From: Paludisphaera rhizosphaerae
Lineage (GTDB): Bacteria; Planctomycetota; Planctomycetia; Isosphaerales; Isosphaeraceae
Direction of reading: 5' to 3'
DNA: 64,000 bases
Assembly: GCF_011065895.1 (NCBI RefSeq)
Contig: NZ_JAALCR010000003.1
Coordinates: 1-64,000 of the forward strand
In this document: positions 34,994 to 43,748 of the stretch, piece after piece
Layout: every line of letters starts with the position of its first letter
Numbering within the stretch: the first letter of the stretch is position 1
The notes under the pieces: model-generated
Seen by the model: only the letters and a program-made list of their open reading frames with translations
Told to the model about the DNA's origin: nothing
The model's database searches: none
Program-made: the position numbers and the translations under genes

Positions 34994-36637
34994 TCAACCG
35001 CGTGACATGTTCCAGATGAGCCAAAGGCTCAGCGCCACGCCGAGGCCGTAGCCGACCTGGGCGAGCGACGTCGCGCCGGCGTGGTAGATCAGCGACGAGG
35101 AGACCAGCAGACCGGCGACCACGATGCCGCCGGCGAGAGTGTTGGCCGCCCGGGTGAGCTGCTTGACGAGTCGTTCAAAGCCCTGGAGGTCGAACTTGAC
35201 GTTCAGCTCGCCCCGTTTGATGGACTCCAACGAATGGCTCAACAAATCGGGCAGGAGCATGGCGATCCGCTGAACGTCCTGCGCGGTGGTCGTCGCCTGG
35301 CTGAGAAGTCGCCCCGGACTGAAGCGACGGATCGCCAGCTTGCGGAGGATCGGCTGCAACTGACCGGCGATATCGAACTGCGGGTCGAGGGCGCGGCCGG
35401 TGCTTTCGATCGTCACCAGCGAGCGGATCAGCAACACAAGGTCGGGCGGGATCTGAAGCCGATGACGCCGGATCAGAGCGACAAGCTCGCCCAAGAGCAC
35501 GCCGAGGTTGATCGTCGCCAGCGAGAGGTCGCAATACGTTTGAACCAACTCGGCGACGTCCCGCCGCAACTCACGAAGGTCAACGGAATCGCCGCGAATT
35601 TCAAGGTCGTCGAGCGCCTTGAGGACCTGATCGACGTCCTGCCCCATCAGGGCCAGCAGAAGGTCGGCGATCCGCTCGCGGGTCCGCCGATCGAGCTGAC
35701 CGAACATGCCGTAGTCAAGCGGCGCAACCACGCCGCCGGGAAGGACGCGGAGATTGCCCGGATGCGGATCGGCGTGGAAGAAGCCGAACTGGAAGATCTG
35801 CTTGATGAGAGCACGCGCCCCCGAGACGGCCACATCGGCCGGATCGAGCCCAAGCTCGCGGATCCCCGCGACGTCGTCGACGCGAACGCCCTCGATGAAC
35901 TCCATCGCAATGACGCGGGACGTGGAAAACTCCTCGACGACGAAAGGCACATGGACCATCGGGTCCTTGGCGAACTGGGCCTGGCAGCGTTTGATGGTCC
36001 GCAACTCGACGCTGAAGTCGAGTTCACGTTTGATGGTCCGCTCGAATTCACGGACCAAGGTCGTCGGCCGGTAAACGGCCAGCGCCGGCAGATGGCGTTC
36101 GGCGAGTTGGGCGAGGTTCTTGAGGATGTCGAGGTCGGCCGCAACGATCTTGTGGAGGTCGGGCCGGCGGATCTTCAAGGCGACGACCCGGCCGTCGTGG
36201 AGGACCGCACGGTGGACCTGGGAGATCGACGCCGAGGCGATCGGCGTGGGATCGACCGAGACGAAGCAGGCGTCGAGCGACCGCCCATACTCCTCGACGA
36301 GAATCGCCTCGGCCTGCTCCGCGGGGAACGGTCGCACGTCGTCCCGGAGAGCGGCGAGTTCCTCGGTGTAGCTCTCTGGCAAGAGGTCGGGACGGGTCGA
36401 GAGAAGTTGGCCCAGCTTGACGAAGGTCGGCCCGAGTTCCTCGCAGATCAGCCGGACCCGGCGAGGCCGAGGGAGATTTGAGGCCTCATCCCCCAAAGCG
36501 GCGCGTTCGAGAGGTCGAACGATGGTCTCCAGGCGCAACGCGGCGACCACGTCTTGATAGCCGTACCGCGCCAGAGTCGCGAGGATCTGCCGATAGCGGG
36601 GTAAATCGCGGAGATGTCCGACCGTCTCTCGAATCAA
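34994..36637 (-). CDS. ubiB: UbiB/ABC1/AarF-family atypical kinase
   Basis: This 547-residue protein has the UbiB-specific KxGQ motif in FVKLGQLLSTRPDLLP, then ASASISQVHRAVLHDGRVVALKIRRP (Ala-rich loop and Lys), ELDFSVEL, the catalytic FFHADPHPGNLRV, and APLDYGMFG as the metal site. Two helices at the end (TLAGGIVVAGLLVSSSLIYH; GYGLGVALSLWLIW) anchor it in the membrane. The family supports ubiquinone or other isoprenoid-lipid metabolism through ATPase activity. The start is a TTG at 36637 since no in-frame ATG precedes the conserved part. No quinone genes are adjacent. Confidence 0.9.
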   Translation of the reverse strand: MIRETVGHLRDLPRYRQILATLARYGYQDVVAALRLETIVRPLERAALGDEASNLPRPRRVRLICEELGPTFVKLGQLLSTRPDLLPESYTEELAALRDDVRPFPAEQAEAILVEEYGRSLDACFVSVDPTPIASASISQVHRAVLHDGRVVALKIRRPDLHKIVAADLDILKNLAQLAERHLPALAVYRPTTLVREFERTIKRELDFSVELRTIKRCQAQFAKDPMVHVPFVVEEFSTSRVIAMEFIEGVRVDDVAGIRELGLDPADVAVSGARALIKQIFQFGFFHADPHPGNLRVLPGGVVAPLDYGMFGQLDRRTRERIADLLLALMGQDVDQVLKALDDLEIRGDSVDLRELRRDVAELVQTYCDLSLATINLGVLLGELVALIRRHRLQIPPDLVLLIRSLVTIESTGRALDPQFDIAGQLQPILRKLAIRRFSPGRLLSQATTTAQDVQRIAMLLPDLLSHSLESIKRGELNVKFDLQGFERLVKQLTRAANTLAGGIVVAGLLVSSSLIYHAGATSLAQVGYGLGVALSLWLIWNMSRG

Positions 36638-36699
36638 GGAAGCCGCCCTGAACGGGATCGAGGCGATCGCGGCGGGCGTATCCGTCCGACCCGTTCACC

Positions 36700-36728
36700 T
36701 TGCGGAATTCTCACAAATTGTTTAAACT
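36700..36728 (+). promoter_or_regulatory. Weak promoter candidate before the small Cys-containing protein
   Basis: TTGCGG at 36700-36705, a 17-bp spacer and TAAACT at 36723-36728, within an AT-rich patch between two divergent genes. The -35 fit is poor. Confidence 0.3.
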
Positions 36729-36783
36729 CCCACTTATCGGTCGGGTCGATATGCCCGACCATTCTCCCATTAGGATCCCTCGC

Positions 36784-37110
36784 ATGCCGATCCAACAGGA
36801 ACAGGCCGGTGTCCACGTCTTTGAGACACTCGACGACTTCGCCGAGGCGCGGGTCGAAGCCGTGGGATTCATCTTCCACGGTACGGTCCCCGTCGTGAAA
36901 GGGAAGGGCCAAGGTTCGGCCGCGAACAACCTCCTCCACTTCGCCCGCTGCCCCCGTCTTGAGAAGATCAGCGACCAGGAGACCAAGATCTGGTTCCGAA
37001 GCGTCCGCGTCGCTCATAAGCACCTGGATGAGACGGTCGGCGCCAAACGCTGGAAGTGGTGCAAGTTCTGCGAACGTGAGATCACCCAGCGAGTCCTCGA
37101 CGAGATCTGA
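36784..37110 (+). CDS. Small protein of unknown function with a Cys-x2-Cys motif
   Basis: This is a 108-residue protein starting MPIQQEQAGVHVFETLDDFAEARVEAVG. It has a compact alpha/beta pattern and a C-terminal WKWCKFCEREITQRVLDEI. The CxxC could bind zinc with the earlier FARCP cysteine and histidines, but the ligand set is incomplete by eye. TAGGAT precedes the ATG at 36784; 36751 and 36700 are alternative starts. It lies divergent from ubiB and convergent with the TPR gene. I do not recognise the family. Confidence 0.6.
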   Translation: MPIQQEQAGVHVFETLDDFAEARVEAVGFIFHGTVPVVKGKGQGSAANNLLHFARCPRLEKISDQETKIWFRSVRVAHKHLDETVGAKRWKWCKFCEREITQRVLDEI

Positions 37111-37200
37111 TCGACCCCGAGAGGTCCCCGATCAACCCGCCCCGCGACGCCGAGTCGTTCCGGGGCGGGGAATCGTCGCACTCGCCTAACGAAACTCCGG

Positions 37201-37725
37201 TCAGATCGAGGGCGTCGCGTCGTTCACGAGGCCCTCGAAAACCGCATCGCCCCGCAGGAAGTCGAAGTCGCCTTCGTCGGGGATCAGTCGGCGCATCTCG
37301 GGCTTGAGCCGCAGGGCAGCGGCCAGCTCCTCAAGCGCCTTGGGAGCGTTGCCGGCGACGCTCCAGTAGCAAGCCAGGTTGTAGTGAATGAGCGCGTTCT
37401 CCGGCTCCTGACGAGCAGCCCTTTCCAACGCGTCGACAGCCTGAGCCAGTCGGTTCGTCCGCTTGTAGCACCACCCCTGAGCCAGGGCGACCGCCACGTC
37501 GTCGGGCCGCAGTGCGGCGGCCTCTTCCAGACAGGCCAGCGCCTCGCGATGGCGGTTGAGCTGGCGCAAAGCCTCGCCCTTGAGGAAATTGGCCTCAAAC
37601 GTCATCAGGGGCCATTCAGGCCGGCTCTCCAGAATTCGCAGGGCGTTGCGGGGCATCTCCAGCATGAGGTAGCCCTCGGCCTCGTCGAGCTGCCGCAGGA
37701 TTCGGACCGGGGTTGTTGTGCTCAT
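37201..37725 (-). CDS. TPR-repeat protein
   Basis: This 174-residue protein consists of about four tetratricopeptide repeats. NFLKGEALRQLNRHREALACLEEAAALRPDD, GWCYKRTNRLAQAVDALERAARQEPEN and NLACYWSVAGNAPKALEELAAALRLKPE are spaced by 34 residues. Such repeats form a binding scaffold. There is no signal peptide, so it is cytoplasmic. The ATG at 37725 follows an in-frame TTG; both give the same core. The client protein is unknown. Confidence 0.8.
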   Translation of the reverse strand: MSTTTPVRILRQLDEAEGYLMLEMPRNALRILESRPEWPLMTFEANFLKGEALRQLNRHREALACLEEAAALRPDDVAVALAQGWCYKRTNRLAQAVDALERAARQEPENALIHYNLACYWSVAGNAPKALEELAAALRLKPEMRRLIPDEGDFDFLRGDAVFEGLVNDATPSI

Positions 37726-37906
37726 GGTCAAGGCGCTCCGAGCGAAACGGAGGGGCTTGGGGCGTCGTTGGCATTCCTCCTACGTCGCGACGGCAGGATC
37801 GGTGCGCGCGGACGCCGCCTTCAGTGTATCCTACTCAGCCGTCACGCGCCGAAAAAGAGGGCGCTTGCGTGCTTGAGGCGGAGAAGGCGGCTCACTCGGA
37901 CGAGCT

Positions 37907-39094
37907 TCAGATCACCTGATTGGCACCGCGATCGCCCCCCTGTCGGGCGAGCTCGGCATGGCGAGACAGAAGCGAGCCCTCGCGGACGTTCAGATCGATC
38001 TCGGTGGCGATGAGTTCGGGGATGACGATCCCTTCGGCCGACCCCTGAGCCAACGCTGAGGCGCGGGCCTCAATCCCCTCCCGATTCTGAAGGCCTTCCA
38101 GCCAGCGGCTCGGGATGGCGTCGACGCCGTAGTGCGCGCCGGCGAGGGCGCCGAGAATCGCGCCGGTGGTGTCGGCGTCGCCCCCGAGATTGACGATCTC
38201 AAGGATCGCCTCCTCGAAGGAGTCGGTCGTCAGGAGGACATAAAGGCAGGTGGGAATACAGGCAGGAGGGAAGCCCATCGTGGGACGTTTGCAATCGGGC
38301 TCAGCGCCGTGGCGGTTGGCTTCCTCGGCCAGAGCGGGGAGCGCCCGGTCACGCGGAAGTTCCAGCAGGGATTCCGCATGGGCCAAGGCCCTGGACATCG
38401 CCTTCGAGTGCGAATCCATCGCGAGGACGACGTCGCCGTAGCCATCGGAGACGATCCGCGCCTCGTCGCGGGCAACGTCGGAGGCCAACCATAGGAGCAG
38501 GCTGGGATCGCGAGATTCGCCGGCGGCCATGCGGCGGACGCCGTGCGCCACGGCCAAAGCTCCGCTCAGGCTGCGGACGTCGCGATGGGTCGTCAGGCTG
38601 GCCTCCATGACCGCGCCGAAGAGGCCGTCCGAGTCGTCCTCCAGGAACAGACCGACGGGAGCGATCCGCATGGCCGCTCCGATGCCGGCCTTCGTCTGGC
38701 CGCTCCACCTCGGAGAAGCGCCCCGACGGAGGTCGTCGATGACCTGTCGGAAGCTGCGGCCGACGCCGCGATGCACGCCCAGAAAGGGTCCGGGCGCGTC
38801 GGCCATCGCCAGATACAGCTCAGCGAGCCGAGCCTGGTCGACGCGTCCCCGGTCGATGAGGACGTCGCACAAGGCCATCGCCTGCTGAGTGTCGTCCGAG
38901 TAGAGCCCGCGCATCCGCCATCGGTAGGGTTTGCGCTTCCAGGCCTGGACCCCGTCGACGTAATTCTTGACCCGACCGTAGTGAGTCCTGATCTGCTGGG
39001 CGGTCAGCCCTTCGAGCGGAGCCCCCAGGGCGTCGCCGACGGCTAGACCCAGAAGACATCCGCGGACTCGGTCGATTCGGGACGTTTGCGGCAT
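37907..39094 (-). CDS. ADP-ribosylglycohydrolase family protein
   Basis: This 395-residue protein has the ARH/DraG metal site. DRVRGCLLGLAVGDALGAPLEG starts the fold, GLYSDDTQQAMALC carries the Ser-Asp-Asp-Thr ligands, and NLGGDADTTGAILGALAGAHYG is the C-terminal Mg-binding block. Family members remove ADP-ribose from proteins or act on ADP-ribose derivatives; some are crystallin-like with other substrates. The ATG at 39094 directly precedes the conserved region and has GAGGAG upstream; longer frames are Arg-rich. No ADP-ribosyltransferase or nitrogenase gene is nearby, so DraG function itself is not implied. Confidence 0.88.
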   Translation of the reverse strand: MPQTSRIDRVRGCLLGLAVGDALGAPLEGLTAQQIRTHYGRVKNYVDGVQAWKRKPYRWRMRGLYSDDTQQAMALCDVLIDRGRVDQARLAELYLAMADAPGPFLGVHRGVGRSFRQVIDDLRRGASPRWSGQTKAGIGAAMRIAPVGLFLEDDSDGLFGAVMEASLTTHRDVRSLSGALAVAHGVRRMAAGESRDPSLLLWLASDVARDEARIVSDGYGDVVLAMDSHSKAMSRALAHAESLLELPRDRALPALAEEANRHGAEPDCKRPTMGFPPACIPTCLYVLLTTDSFEEAILEIVNLGGDADTTGAILGALAGAHYGVDAIPSRWLEGLQNREGIEARASALAQGSAEGIVIPELIATEIDLNVREGSLLSRHAELARQGGDRGANQVI

Positions 39095-39674
39095 CGTGGC
39101 AATGCTCCTCGGGCACCGACCCGCTCTCCGTCGGCTCGGCGACGTCCCCCTTCGGGGACGAACGCAAGATACCCACCTGGATCGAACCAGCCAACCGTTT
39201 TCCCCCCGCGGCGCCTTCCTTGACGGCAGCTGCGACGCCGATATGGCATCGGCGGCGCTTGCCCTCCTAGTCACTTAGGCTCGATCGGCGCGCACGGCTT
39301 TTTTTCACCCCGTCGTTTGTTTTCAGCCGGGCAGGCCCCGGGACGACGGGTCGAACTCAAGGCTCGCCGACAGGTGATCGGAGGGACCACCGGGCGCATG
39401 AGCATCCACCCAACTTGAGACGACGGCTTCAACCGACGATCGAAACGTGCCGCTTCAACACGCCGGCAAACCTGGTTATCGGATGCCCGCCCCGACCAAA
39501 GCAAGGTACCGGGGCGGGTTTCCCCATGGCCTTCAGACGACTCGGGCGCAATCGCGCCGATCGTCGCAACCCAACGCTTCGGCCGCCGTTTCGGGTCGCG
39601 GAGGGTGGAGCCGGCCTCGCCGGGGAACCGGTATGGTTCGACTCCACAACCACGATTGACGCGGCGTGCGGGAT
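39095..39674. other. Intergenic stretch without a convincing gene
   Basis: Overlapping frames on both strands lack ribosome sites and protein-like composition. A T-run at 39298-39304 is not preceded by a stem. It lies upstream of the ADP-ribosylglycohydrolase gene and downstream of the 95-residue gene, so it should contain the promoter of the former; no clear boxes were found. Confidence 0.45.
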
Positions 39675-39962
39675 TCACTTCTTCAGCACCCCGCTGACGT
39701 GAAACTCGGCGATCGAATTCCCCGGCACATTGCTGGGGATCACCTCCGTGTAAATGGTCCCCTTACGACCATCGCTCAGGACCAATCGATAACTATGCTC
39801 GTGGCTCAAAACGCGCAGGCGCTCAGTGGGCATCTCGAAATAGCCGTAAAGCGTCTTTCGGCCCGCTTTATTTTCGTGGCTGGCGAGGTAGCCGTCCACT
39901 CCCTCCAGAACGACCTCTTCGCCATCGACCAGCGTCCCTCGAATGTGCTCCATCCGTTCCAT
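39675..39962 (-). CDS. Small protein of unknown function, 95 residues
   Basis: This is a predominantly beta-stranded small protein: IRGTLVDGEEVVLEGVDGYLAS, KTLYGYFEMPTERLRVL, YRLVLSDGRKGTIYTEVI, IAEFHVSGVLKK. It resembles a small barrel. It has no signal peptide, metal site or known motif. GGGGAGGTCGCG directly before the ATG at 39962 supports translation. It stands alone between two gene-free gaps. Confidence 0.6.
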   Translation of the reverse strand: MERMEHIRGTLVDGEEVVLEGVDGYLASHENKAGRKTLYGYFEMPTERLRVLSHEHSYRLVLSDGRKGTIYTEVIPSNVPGNSIAEFHVSGVLKK

Positions 39963-40288
39963 CGCGACCTCCCCGGGCCGGACTCGCCGGCCTCGACTGG
40001 ATCAACAGGAATCGGAACAGAAACCGGGTCGACGCCATGACTCCAAAGCTGCTCGGGCCCAACGTCGCCCGACGAAAGATCCTCCCACGACGGTCTCGGC
40101 TTGTCGGATGTGAACCGCCGTGAAAACCATCGTAAGCCGCCCCCTCCGCACAAGCAAGGTTGGCATATCGTTATGTTTTTGAGAATCCACCACGGGCAAC
40201 CACCCGCTCTTGGATGCTCACCTCCAACAACGCCTAATCATGCCGCGTAGGCTTAACTTCGTCAACCGGGTTGCCGCGCGTTTTTTTC
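39963..40288. other. Intergenic gap without a convincing gene
   Basis: AT-richer sequence at 40140-40290 between the 95-residue gene and the DUF2617-like gene. No open frame looks coding. It must contain the promoter of the 95-residue gene on the minus strand, but no box pair stood out. Confidence 0.4.
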
Positions 40289-40307
40289 CAAAACCGAACG
40301 AATTCGG
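40289..40307 (-). terminator. Weak intrinsic terminator candidate
   Basis: Reading the minus strand, a 5-bp stem CCGAA/TTCGG with a TTCG loop lies directly after the stop codon at 40309 and is followed by TTTT. The stem is short, but the UUCG tetraloop would stabilise it. Confidence 0.4.
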
Positions 40308-40308
40308 A

Positions 40309-40863
40309 TCAGGAGAGCGCAGTCAGCTCAATCAGCGTCTGGGAGCGGAAGATGGCCAGATCCTCGGGGAACGAATGAAACGTTTGAACGGAGAGGCCCC
40401 CAGCCAGCCGATCGACGTGAATGTGACTCAGGGCCGCCGGGGCCATGCGATTGGAGCCACGAGAAGTACGAAGGAGTCGGCCTGGACCGGAATCGCAGGC
40501 CATCTCCTCGCAGAGGTGGTGAAAGACCTCGGGATCGACCCGTTCGACTTCCAGGCAAACCTGATAGACGGCTCTTCCGCCGGGCTTCAGGATCGCCGTG
40601 TGTTCGCGACGCACGGCGGCGTTCAGAAGAAGCCCTCCGAGCGGAAGTGCGGTCTCGGGGCCGCCGAGAACCTCGGTGACTCGAACGTCGCGCCCGCCGA
40701 AGACCACGACGTGGCCCCCCTCAACGATCCGAACGTCGGCCTCCCAGAATCCCAGGGCGAAGCGCTCGTGAGCGCGCACGGCGAACCACTCGGGATGAAG
40801 CGCCCGCTGGAAGACCTGCAAGGTCCTGTCGGTCACACGGACTCCTGGAGTTCCCGCTCCCAT
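40309..40863 (-). CDS. DUF2617-like protein of unknown function
   Basis: This is a 184-residue protein starting MGAGTPGVRVTDRTLQVFQRALHPEWF. ALHPEWFAVRAHERF and WEADVRIVEGGHVVVF match my recollection of the DUF2617 family seen in planctomycetes and actinobacteria. This is not certain without a profile search. No catalytic site is known for the family. AAGGAG lies 7 nt before the ATG at 40863; upstream extensions are Arg-rich. It is divergent from the methyltransferase gene. Confidence 0.62.
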   Translation of the reverse strand: MGAGTPGVRVTDRTLQVFQRALHPEWFAVRAHERFALGFWEADVRIVEGGHVVVFGGRDVRVTEVLGGPETALPLGGLLLNAAVRREHTAILKPGGRAVYQVCLEVERVDPEVFHHLCEEMACDSGPGRLLRTSRGSNRMAPAALSHIHVDRLAGGLSVQTFHSFPEDLAIFRSQTLIELTALS

Positions 40864-41099
40864 CAACCACTCCTTCGGCCGCCGACGGCGCTCGCATTCC
40901 TCACGGAAGGGGACTGCAAGCAAGTATAGAATGGCCCACCACGAGGGGCAAACCAGCCGGGCGGTTCGCGCGCGATCGGATTCCCGCCGCCTTGACTTGA
41001 CCCATTTCCGAAGCTCCGTAAACTCCGGACCGAATCGGCGAGGAGGACGACGCGCGCCGCAGGCCCTCTCCCGCCCATGACCAGGGACGGTCAACACCC

Positions 41100-41816
41100 A
41101 TGGACACGACGATCGCCGCCGACCCACCGTTGCCGCTCCGCGCCTGGCGGGCCGTCCGCGACAGGGGTCCGCGCTACGCCTGGCACAAGGCCCTCAGACG
41201 GACGCTGGGACGATGGCCTGGGTGGAAACGCAGGCTGATCTATGGAAACCCTCGCGAATACTGGACCCTTCGCGGCGGCTTTGACTACTTCCGCGAGCAA
41301 GAGGGACAGGTCGCCCGGAGCCTGCGGGCCGAGTGGATCGCCGGCCGGATCGCCTCTTACCATCCCACATCGGTGCTGGAGGTCGGCTGCGGCTACGGCA
41401 AGCTGCTGAGAGCGCTCCGAGATCGGACCGACGCCTCGCTCGCCGGCGTGGATTTCAGCCCGACGCAGCTCGGATGCGCTCGCGACTTCGTGGCGGACGT
41501 GGACGACGTCTCGCTCTTCCTGGCTCGCGGCGACCGTCTGCCCTTCGCCGACAACTCGTTCGATCTGGTGGTGACCTCGGCCGTGATCCTCCACAATCCG
41601 CCGGAGGTCGCCGATCGGATCCGCCGCGAGGTCGTCCGCGTGGCCCGACGATTCGCGGCCCACAATGAAGAGACCAACCTCAGCTACAACCGCTACGGCT
41701 ACGACACGGCCGCCTGGTACCGCGCCGAAGGCCGTCGCATCGCCGAGGTCGGGCCGATCCCCATGGACGCCGATCCTCAGACGTCGCAATTCTGCGTGGC
41801 CCGTCTCGACGGCTGA
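41100..41816 (+). CDS. Class I SAM-dependent methyltransferase
   Basis: This 238-residue protein has a Rossmann methyltransferase core. SVLEVGCGYGKLLRAL is motif I (SAM-binding GxGxG), followed by LAGVDFSPTQLGCA with the ribose-binding Asp, LARGDRLPFADNSFDLVVTSAVILHNP as motifs II-III, and REVVRVARRFAAHNEE. About 85 basic residues precede the core. The methyl acceptor is unknown. It starts an apparent operon with a GT-C-type membrane enzyme (36-bp gap) and a CDP-alcohol phosphotransferase, which suggests a role in a polysaccharide or lipid head group. Confidence 0.85.
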   Translation: MDTTIAADPPLPLRAWRAVRDRGPRYAWHKALRRTLGRWPGWKRRLIYGNPREYWTLRGGFDYFREQEGQVARSLRAEWIAGRIASYHPTSVLEVGCGYGKLLRALRDRTDASLAGVDFSPTQLGCARDFVADVDDVSLFLARGDRLPFADNSFDLVVTSAVILHNPPEVADRIRREVVRVARRFAAHNEETNLSYNRYGYDTAAWYRAEGRRIAEVGPIPMDADPQTSQFCVARLDG

Positions 41817-41852
41817 CGTACGGCCCCTCCCCTCGTCGTGGAACGAACCGGC

Positions 41853-43748
41853 ATGCTCGACCTCGGCTTCGCCTTGCTGCTGACGCTCCTCGCGACCGGG
41901 CTTGGGGCCCGCCTCCTCCAGGGGCTGGGTTCCGCCCCCTCTCGAGCCGTCGACCTCTTCGGGCTGGCGTTCCCGCTCGGCGCGGGCTTGATCGCGCTGG
42001 GTGTGTTGCTGCTGGGCCAGTTCGGCGCGTTGACCACGATCGGCCTGGCCTTGATGCTGGCCGTCGTCGCCGAGATCGGCCTTCGCCGCGGCGTCCATCT
42101 CGCGGGCGAGTTGGCGGAAACTCCCTTCCGCAAGGAATCCGCCGCGCCGACGTTCGGCCTCGATCGCCTGACGGCTGTTTTCCTGATCGCCACGATCGCG
42201 GCGACGGGGATCTCGGCCCTGGCGCCGGTGATGGACGGCGACGCGCTCTGCTATCACCTTCAGGTGCCGAAGGTCTTCCTGATGAAAGGCTCGGCGGTCT
42301 TCGATCCCGACCTTCACGAGACGATCTACCCGTTGACGACGGAGATGCTCTATCTGATCGCCCTGGCCTTCCGCGGGCCGATCGCCTGCCGATGCATCCA
42401 GTGGATGCTCGGCCTGGCAATGGCCGCGAACGTCACGGCGATGGCCAGGCCCTCGCTGGGTTCCCGCGCCTGGTGGGCCGGAGCGGGAGCCCTGCTCGTC
42501 CCGGCGATCACCAACGGCATGTCCGCCCCCCTCAACGACGTGGCCTTGGCGGCCTTCGGCACGGCGGCTCTGGCCTCCTGGATGCGACTCCACGACGAGC
42601 CCAGCCGGAAGTCGGCTGCGCTCGCGGGGACCTTCGCCGGACTCGCGGCCGGAGTCAAATACCCGGCCCTGGTCCTCGCGACGATTCTGACCGCGACACT
42701 CATCGTTCGGCCGCTCTACGCCAGGAAGGGGAGCGAGAAGACCCGCTGGATCGACGCCGTTTCGCTTACGTCCTGCTTCGTCATGGCTCTCATCGCAGCG
42801 GGGTCGGCCTGGTATCTTCGGGCCTACGTCCACACGGGCAATCCCGTCTTCCCGTTCTTCCGGTCGCTCTTCGGCGCGGGGCTGGACGAGGTTCTGGACC
42901 CGATCAAACGGCCGTTGACGACATCGCCCTGGAACCTGCTGACGGCGCTCGCTCCGTTGAGCCTGGAACCGCATCGGTTCGACAGCTTCGCCCACCAGTT
43001 CGGCCCGGTCTTCCTGCTCTTCCTCCCAGCCCTGCTGTTGGAGCGGGCCCCCCGGCGAGTGCTGGGCCTCGTCCTCTTCGGTTACGTCTTCCTGACGCTC
43101 TGCATGACCCAGCGTCAGAGCATGCGATTTCTGCTGATCGCGGTCGGGCCGATGTCGGTCGGAGTCGCCTGGTTGGCTTCGACCTGGCGAGACCGTACCA
43201 CGATCCCCGCGCGTGCCCTGACGGTCGTGATGATCGGCGTGTTGGGGTTGGAGTCCTGCGTCGCCATGACCCGCGCGGGGAGGGCGGCGGGCTCGGTGAT
43301 GGGGACGGAGACTGCGGCGAGTTACCTGGCCCGGAGCGAGCCCACCTATCGCGTCGGCCGTTGGATCGACGAGAACCTGCCGAAAGACGCGCGGGTGATT
43401 GGTCAGGATCATCGCGGTTTCTACATCCCTCGCGACTACACGATGGAACTGGCTCACCGTCGTCGGACGGACCTCGGCGAGCACGGCGAAACCGACGCCG
43501 AGGTCGTGGAGACGCTTGTCCGCGAGGGCTACACCCACTTGGTCCTCTGCCCGCCCGCGGCCGGATCGGACGTCGAGTTCGATCCGACGCTCGGCGAGAT
43601 GCTCGCCCCGTGGCTGGCTACGCACAGGCCGCTCTTCTGCGAGGAACTGGCCGAGCCCGATGGACTGGTCCGCCGCTACTCCATCTATCAACTCGACGCC
43701 GTGGCCGGCTCGACGATCGCCGTCGAGGACGGCGGCGTCAAGCGATGA
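41853..43748 (+). CDS. Multi-spanning GT-C-type glycosyltransferase-like membrane protein
   Basis: This 631-residue protein has about ten to twelve hydrophobic helices through residue 480, then a soluble C-terminal part. An early loop with APVMDGDALCYHLQVPK carries an acidic residue as in GT-C enzymes (ArnT/PMT/ALG families), which use lipid-linked sugars and act on the outer face of the membrane. ETIYPLTTEMLYLIAL and AAGVKYPAL are typical inter-helix segments of that group. The soluble end (YRVGRWIDENLPKDARVIG) is the usual alpha/beta tail. A GTG at 41838 is an alternative start. It overlaps the next gene by ATGA at 43745-43748. Donor and acceptor are unknown. Confidence 0.7.
   Translation: MLDLGFALLLTLLATGLGARLLQGLGSAPSRAVDLFGLAFPLGAGLIALGVLLLGQFGALTTIGLALMLAVVAEIGLRRGVHLAGELAETPFRKESAAPTFGLDRLTAVFLIATIAATGISALAPVMDGDALCYHLQVPKVFLMKGSAVFDPDLHETIYPLTTEMLYLIALAFRGPIACRCIQWMLGLAMAANVTAMARPSLGSRAWWAGAGALLVPAITNGMSAPLNDVALAAFGTAALASWMRLHDEPSRKSAALAGTFAGLAAGVKYPALVLATILTATLIVRPLYARKGSEKTRWIDAVSLTSCFVMALIAAGSAWYLRAYVHTGNPVFPFFRSLFGAGLDEVLDPIKRPLTTSPWNLLTALAPLSLEPHRFDSFAHQFGPVFLLFLPALLLERAPRRVLGLVLFGYVFLTLCMTQRQSMRFLLIAVGPMSVGVAWLASTWRDRTTIPARALTVVMIGVLGLESCVAMTRAGRAAGSVMGTETAASYLARSEPTYRVGRWIDENLPKDARVIGQDHRGFYIPRDYTMELAHRRRTDLGEHGETDAEVVETLVREGYTHLVLCPPAAGSDVEFDPTLGEMLAPWLATHRPLFCEELAEPDGLVRRYSIYQLDAVAGSTIAVEDGGVKR

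Noticed and set aside
37136-37169. Terminator between two convergent genes
   Set aside because: A perfect 9-bp GC stem (CCCGCCCCG/CGGGGCGGG) with a 16-nt loop is present, but no T-run follows on either strand.
41091-43691. 866-codon minus-strand frame
   Set aside because: Antisense to the methyltransferase and GT-C-type genes, which have clear motifs and hydrophobic helices; the shadow is a charged low-complexity sequence.
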